Assembly (NCBI GenBank): GCA_018242625.1
Contig: JAFEBO010000008.1
Span: forward strand, 1-64,000
Reading direction: 5' to 3'
Origin: Planctomycetota bacterium
GTDB lineage: Bacteria > Planctomycetota > Phycisphaerae > Phycisphaerales > UBA1924
Length of the DNA stretch: 64,000 nucleotides
In this document: piece after piece, positions 60,668 through 64,000 of the stretch
How positions within the stretch are numbered: the stretch's first letter is position 1
Layout of the letters: each line of letters begins with the position of its first letter
Translations under genes and position numbers: made by a program
Notes under the pieces: model-generated
Told to the model about the DNA's origin: nothing
What the model saw: only the letters and a program-made list of their open reading frames with translations
Databases searched by the model: none

Positions 60668-62560
60668 TTACCACTTCGAAACGTTGATCAGGGCCCGTCC
60701 GGGTTCGGTGGCCCACGGGAACATGGCCCGGGGCCAGGCCGATCGCACGGCACCTCTCGCGTGCTCGACCCCGATGCGCAGCAGGCCCGGACGCTCGATC
60801 GCCCGGTTGGGCACCGGAATCCGCACCGTCCAGCGGTCTTTGGACTGGCGTATCTGGGCGCCGCGGAGGACCTCGTCGCGAGCGCCGGGAGCTCGCACGA
60901 TCGCGGAACCTTCCGCGCTCTCGGGGATCCGGGCCGACTCGGGCAGATCGACGACGATGACTTCGAGCGAGCGCCCGGTGGGTCCGAACCAGATGCGCAG
61001 CGTCTGATGCTCGAAAGCACTCTTCTCGACTTCGAAGTACAGCGACCAGCCCGAGCCCATCGCCGCCGACCCGGACTCACGCAGCAGCATCCCGGTGAGA
61101 GCGCCCAGCACCGAGCGCCCTCCCGCCGGAAGCGGGCTGACATTTTGCGCCAGCGCCCAGGTCGTCATGGTGTGATCAAGGAACGCGGGCGCGATCGGCA
61201 CTCCCGGCGGCACGGCGTCGATCTGCCGGCGCTGCGTTGCGAGCACCGCCGACCAGCTGCCCACGCGGACCTCGATGCCCGGGCGCTCGGCGCTCCCGTC
61301 GGTGGGGGCGGGACGGACAAGCGCCGGAAGGGTGAGAACGCGTGCCTGCCAGGGATCGAGCGTCATCAATTCCGGAGTCTGGCCCTCGGCCTCGCCCCGC
61401 GCCCAGGCGACGGCACGGGCCGAGGTGAAGTTCGCGACGCCGACGCGGGGCAGCGGCAGCTTCTGATCCGCATCCCACAGCCCGCCGTCGTCGCTGGTCC
61501 ACGCGGTCGCCTGCGGGCGACGCATGAGCCAGTCGCGGGCCGCGGCGGTCAGACGACGCGGGTTTTCGCGCTCGCTCAGAAGTGATTGAAGCAGTCGTTC
61601 GGATTCCGCGACGTCGGGCCAGACCGGCACCGTGCGACCTGCCGCCTCAGACTCCATCCGGATCGCGCCTGCCAGCGCGGTCGTGGTCTGCTTCGACAGC
61701 GTGCGATCCGCATCATTCAGGGCGCTCAGCGCCAGAGACCACATCTCCGATCGCTGCTTCGCGATCCGATCGAGAAACGACGCGTCATCGGATTTCTGCA
61801 CCAGCGGTTCCGTGGGATCTGCGAACGGAACCGGCATCGGTGTCGGGCGAACGGCCGCCGGTTTGTATCCCGCGAGCTCCGCCTGCCAGCGGCAGAGCGG
61901 ATCGAGCGCGCGGATCCGAAGGCACTCAAAATAAAAGTCGTCCCCTTTTGCCGGCGGCGTGACCGCCGGGGTGAGTGGAGCGATTTTGGAAGCGGGAAGC
62001 CACGCGAGATCGACGTGCCGCTTGCCGAGCCAGAGCCAGTGTCCGTAGGAGTCGACGGGGAGCTTGAGTTCGCACCATTCCGCTGCGCCCGGGTCGAGAG
62101 GTGCTCCCGGCGCGAGTTCCTCCCACGATTGCGCCGCGCCAAGCCAGCGGAGCGCCGCCGCCGTGGCGGGCTGATCGCCCGTCGCAATCGGCCGCGGCGC
62201 GATCCGGTGAAACACGATCGGCACCTTGCGTCCATCGTCCAACTGGCCTTCGCTGACGCGCTGGCCGTCGGGAAAGAGCCGTGCGGCCGGAACGATCAGC
62301 GGATGCCCGAACAGCACGTACATCGGGACGGCCTGCTCGTCCACAGGCGGGAGCGGAGGCAGAGACTGGACCGTCGTGGGTGCAAAGAGCGAGGCGTTTT
62401 CTGCCGGAGCCGCGGGCTTCGGGGGCGAAGTCGCACACCCGCCGACCAGGGCGGAGGTCAGTCCGACGGAGAGCAGGGATGGAAATGCTCGGAATCTCAC
62501 ACGCCGAAACACGATACCCACCCCATCTTTTCGCGGCCCGGGCCTGTCGGATGCCGGCAT
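60668..62560 (-). CDS. Large predicted lipoprotein of unknown function
   Basis: The product (about 630 residues) has a basic leader and lipobox 'SALVGGC', so it should be lipid-anchored. The mature part is Pro/Ala-rich and shows no domain I recognise; patches such as 'MYVLFGHPLIVPAARLFPDG' and 'SYGHWLWLGKRHVDLAWL' look like a soluble fold. The start is uncertain (ATG at 62560, or a GTG near 62520 just before the leader). It follows the MoxR gene on the same strand with a 16-base gap, so it is likely part of that operon. Confidence 0.75.
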   Translation of the reverse strand: MPASDRPGPRKDGVGIVFRRVRFRAFPSLLSVGLTSALVGGCATSPPKPAAPAENASLFAPTTVQSLPPLPPVDEQAVPMYVLFGHPLIVPAARLFPDGQRVSEGQLDDGRKVPIVFHRIAPRPIATGDQPATAAALRWLGAAQSWEELAPGAPLDPGAAEWCELKLPVDSYGHWLWLGKRHVDLAWLPASKIAPLTPAVTPPAKGDDFYFECLRIRALDPLCRWQAELAGYKPAAVRPTPMPVPFADPTEPLVQKSDDASFLDRIAKQRSEMWSLALSALNDADRTLSKQTTTALAGAIRMESEAAGRTVPVWPDVAESERLLQSLLSERENPRRLTAAARDWLMRRPQATAWTSDDGGLWDADQKLPLPRVGVANFTSARAVAWARGEAEGQTPELMTLDPWQARVLTLPALVRPAPTDGSAERPGIEVRVGSWSAVLATQRRQIDAVPPGVPIAPAFLDHTMTTWALAQNVSPLPAGGRSVLGALTGMLLRESGSAAMGSGWSLYFEVEKSAFEHQTLRIWFGPTGRSLEVIVVDLPESARIPESAEGSAIVRAPGARDEVLRGAQIRQSKDRWTVRIPVPNRAIERPGLLRIGVEHARGAVRSAWPRAMFPWATEPGRALINVSKW

Positions 62561-62576
62561 CCGGCCGGCCGTGCAA

Positions 62577-63608
62577 TCACGACCCTTCGACGGGAAGGGT
62601 CTGAGTGATGTTTGCAATCACGGCGTCGGGGGTCACGCCCTCGGCGCTTGACTCAAAGTTCATGATGAGCCGGTGACGAAGCGACGCGAGCGCGGACTCT
62701 GCGATGTCCTCGATCGAAACCGCGGATCTTCCCTGGCGCAGGGCGCGGCACTTGCCCGCGAGCACCATCGCCTGGGCGGCGCGGGGCGATGCGCCGAGCC
62801 GCACATATTGCTGGACCATCGGCGGGGCAAAGCTCCGGCCCGTTGTGGTGCCTTCGGGCTGCGTGGCGAGCACAAGCCGCACCGCGTAATCACGAACGCT
62901 CGGCGCGATCGGAACCCGCCGGATCAGGTCTCGGTGAGCGAGGATCTGATCGGCATTGAGCACCGGCTCGATGGTGCTCTGGTCGGTGCCGGTGGTGCGA
63001 TGGAGGATCTCGGCAAGGTCCTCCCGCCCGGGAGCACGCACGAGCAGCTTGAACAGGAACCGGTCGAGCTGCGCCTCGGGCAGCGGATAGGTTCCCTCCT
63101 GCTCGACGGGGTTCTGCGTCGCCATGACCAGGAAGGGCGAAGGGAGCGGATACGTCCGGCCGCCCACGGTGACGCTGCGCTCCTGCATCGCCTCGAGCAG
63201 GGCCGACTGTGTCTTGGGGGTCGCACGGTTGATCTCGTCCGCCAGCACCACCTGCGCGAAGACCGGGCCCTCGCGGAACTTGAACTCGCGGTGCGTCCTT
63301 CCGCCTTCCGCCGGGCTCTCGATCACAACCGTCGTGCCGGTGATGTCCGCGGGCATCAGGTCCGGCGTGAACTGCACCCGGCTGAACGAAAGACTGGTCG
63401 ACCGTGCGAGGGTCCGCACCAGGAGCGTCTTGCCCGTTCCCGGCACGCCCTCGAGCAGCACGTGGCCGCCGATAAACAGGCAGGTCAGAACGCCCTCGAC
63501 GATGTCCCGCTGCCCCACGATGATCTTCGAGATCTGATCGAGGGCGGCCGAAAAATCGGCGCGGAAACGATCTGCAAGCTGCTCGATGTTCGGAGAGGAA
63601 TCGCTCAC
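62577..63608 (-). CDS. MoxR-family AAA+ ATPase
   Basis: The product (343 residues) has Walker A 'EGVPGTGKTLLVRTLA', Walker B 'VVLADEINRATPKTQ', sensor 1 'LVMATQNPVEQEGT' and the arginine-finger region 'PLPEAQLDRFLFKLLV'. A C-terminal lid follows ('RLGASPRAAQAMVLAGKCRA'). MoxR proteins are chaperone-like ATPases that insert cofactors or remodel complexes together with VWA proteins. Here the partner gene directly downstream encodes a lipoprotein, while a VWA gene lies further along on the opposite strand. Confidence 0.94.
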   Translation of the reverse strand: MSDSSPNIEQLADRFRADFSAALDQISKIIVGQRDIVEGVLTCLFIGGHVLLEGVPGTGKTLLVRTLARSTSLSFSRVQFTPDLMPADITGTTVVIESPAEGGRTHREFKFREGPVFAQVVLADEINRATPKTQSALLEAMQERSVTVGGRTYPLPSPFLVMATQNPVEQEGTYPLPEAQLDRFLFKLLVRAPGREDLAEILHRTTGTDQSTIEPVLNADQILAHRDLIRRVPIAPSVRDYAVRLVLATQPEGTTTGRSFAPPMVQQYVRLGASPRAAQAMVLAGKCRALRQGRSAVSIEDIAESALASLRHRLIMNFESSAEGVTPDAVIANITQTLPVEGS

Positions 63609-63656
63609 GGCGGGGATGGTAGCGGAAGCCCGAGGCCGCGCCCCGGCTCAGCCGTT

Positions 63657-64000
63657 TCAATTGTCCGACAACGCGGGCGCGTCCGATTGCTCGTGCATCG
63701 CCGCGAGCGCCCGGCTGAGGGGCCCCTGCGTCGTCCCGGAGCCGGCGGCGGGTTCGACGGGCTTGGCCTCCGCCTCGACCGTCGCCCTGGACGCGGATTC
63801 GGCTTTGGCGGCGTCGGCCTTGATCGAACCGTCCTTGCCGACCTGGTCGAACTTGACGCTGACGCGAGTGGACACGCCGCGCTCCTGCATCGTGACGCCG
63901 AAGAGCCGGTCGGCCTGCTGCATGGTGCGTTTATTGTGCGTGATCACGATGAAGTGCGACAGATCGGTGAACTGCCTCACCACCTGGCCGAAGCGGTTGA
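63657..64000 (-). CDS. smc: SMC chromosome-segregation ATPase, C-terminal fragment (continues past the window)
   Basis: The visible 114 residues run into the window end in frame. They contain the conserved C-terminal SMC block '[20 protein letters not shown]' and '[15 protein letters not shown]', with the His and Asn of the D-loop/H-loop region. A disordered, acidic tail follows. SMC forms the condensin-like ring that organises the chromosome. The N-terminal head, hinge and arms lie outside the window. Confidence 0.9.
   Translation of the reverse strand, partial: NRFGQVVRQFTDLSHFIVITHNKRTMQQADRLFGVTMQERGVSTRVSVKFDQVGKDGSIKADAAKAESASRATVEAEAKPVEPAAGSGTTQGPLSRALAAMHEQSDAPALSDN

Noticed and set aside
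1..64000. CRISPR arrays, tRNA or rRNA genes
   Set aside because: No regularly spaced direct repeats, cloverleaf sequences or rRNA signatures were noticed; the Gly-rich and FG-GAP repeats are protein-coding.

Overview
The window is GC-rich chromosomal DNA from a bacterium that looks like a planctomycete of the Phycisphaerae type. This is an inference from gene content: several secreted proteins end in a 'VPAPGA...RRRR' sorting tail, four secreted proteins carry dockerin-like doublets of the form D-x-N-x-D-G-x-V-D-D-x-D-F, and there are planctomycete-style ECF sigma factors, a Ser/Thr kinase with a C-terminal repeat region, H-X9-DG-type pseudopilins and a MotB/OmpA protein with a His/Gly-rich head. 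No tRNA, rRNA, CRISPR array or phage module was found.

Region 1 (1-2046) holds the end of an unrecognised gene, an integrase-core transposase and a non-coding stretch that ends in a good sigma70-like promoter overlapped by a perfect 7-bp dyad. Region 2 (2047-11668) is a nitrous oxide reduction (nos) operon of the Sec-dependent, clade II type: anchored diheme cytochrome c, nosZ, a NosB-like membrane protein, nosD, nosF, nosY, nosL, an Rrf2 regulator, a free-standing ScdA/Ric N-terminal domain, a CopD-like membrane protein and a Cys-rich YHS-like lipoprotein. From the NosB-like gene onward every junction is an ATGA/GTGA/TGATG or short overlap, so the products are probably translationally coupled. 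Region 3 (11738-15675) adds NnrS, a cupin, a nitronate-monooxygenase-like enzyme and a very Cys-rich protein. Regions 2 and 3 together look like a respiratory N2O sink with copper delivery, electron supply and nitrosative-stress handling.

Region 4 (15757-36820) is rich in secreted and surface proteins (pseudopilin, CTERM proteins, a Gly-rich repeat protein, a subtilase, an endonuclease/exonuclease/phosphatase-fold protein). Mixed in are a voltage-gated channel with a TGDDW filter, a TerC/Alx-type Mn exporter preceded by a yybP-ykoY Mn riboswitch, a ribosome hibernation factor, a kinase plus ECF sigma pair, and a CopA-type ATPase with a decayed C-terminal fragment of a second copy about 8 kb away. 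Region 5 (37046-49622) has a MotA/MotB stator pair, a short asparaginase-like protein, ribosomal protein L21, a CDF metal exporter, a 1286-residue FG-GAP/dockerin protein, BipA/TypA and an ECF sigma/membrane anti-sigma pair. Region 6 (49801-64000) is mainly housekeeping: thioredoxin-like protein, YhaM-type exonuclease, Lon N-domain protein, glycine-zipper lipoprotein, LAB_N protein plus family 2 glycosyltransferase, ferredoxin-IscX-RlmE, a BatA-like VWA protein, Tat-exported alkaline phosphatase, a large lipoprotein, a MoxR ATPase and the C-terminal end of SMC.

Start codons were chosen by Shine-Dalgarno spacing, signal peptides and overlaps with neighbours. Many long antisense frames exist because of the high GC content and were left out.
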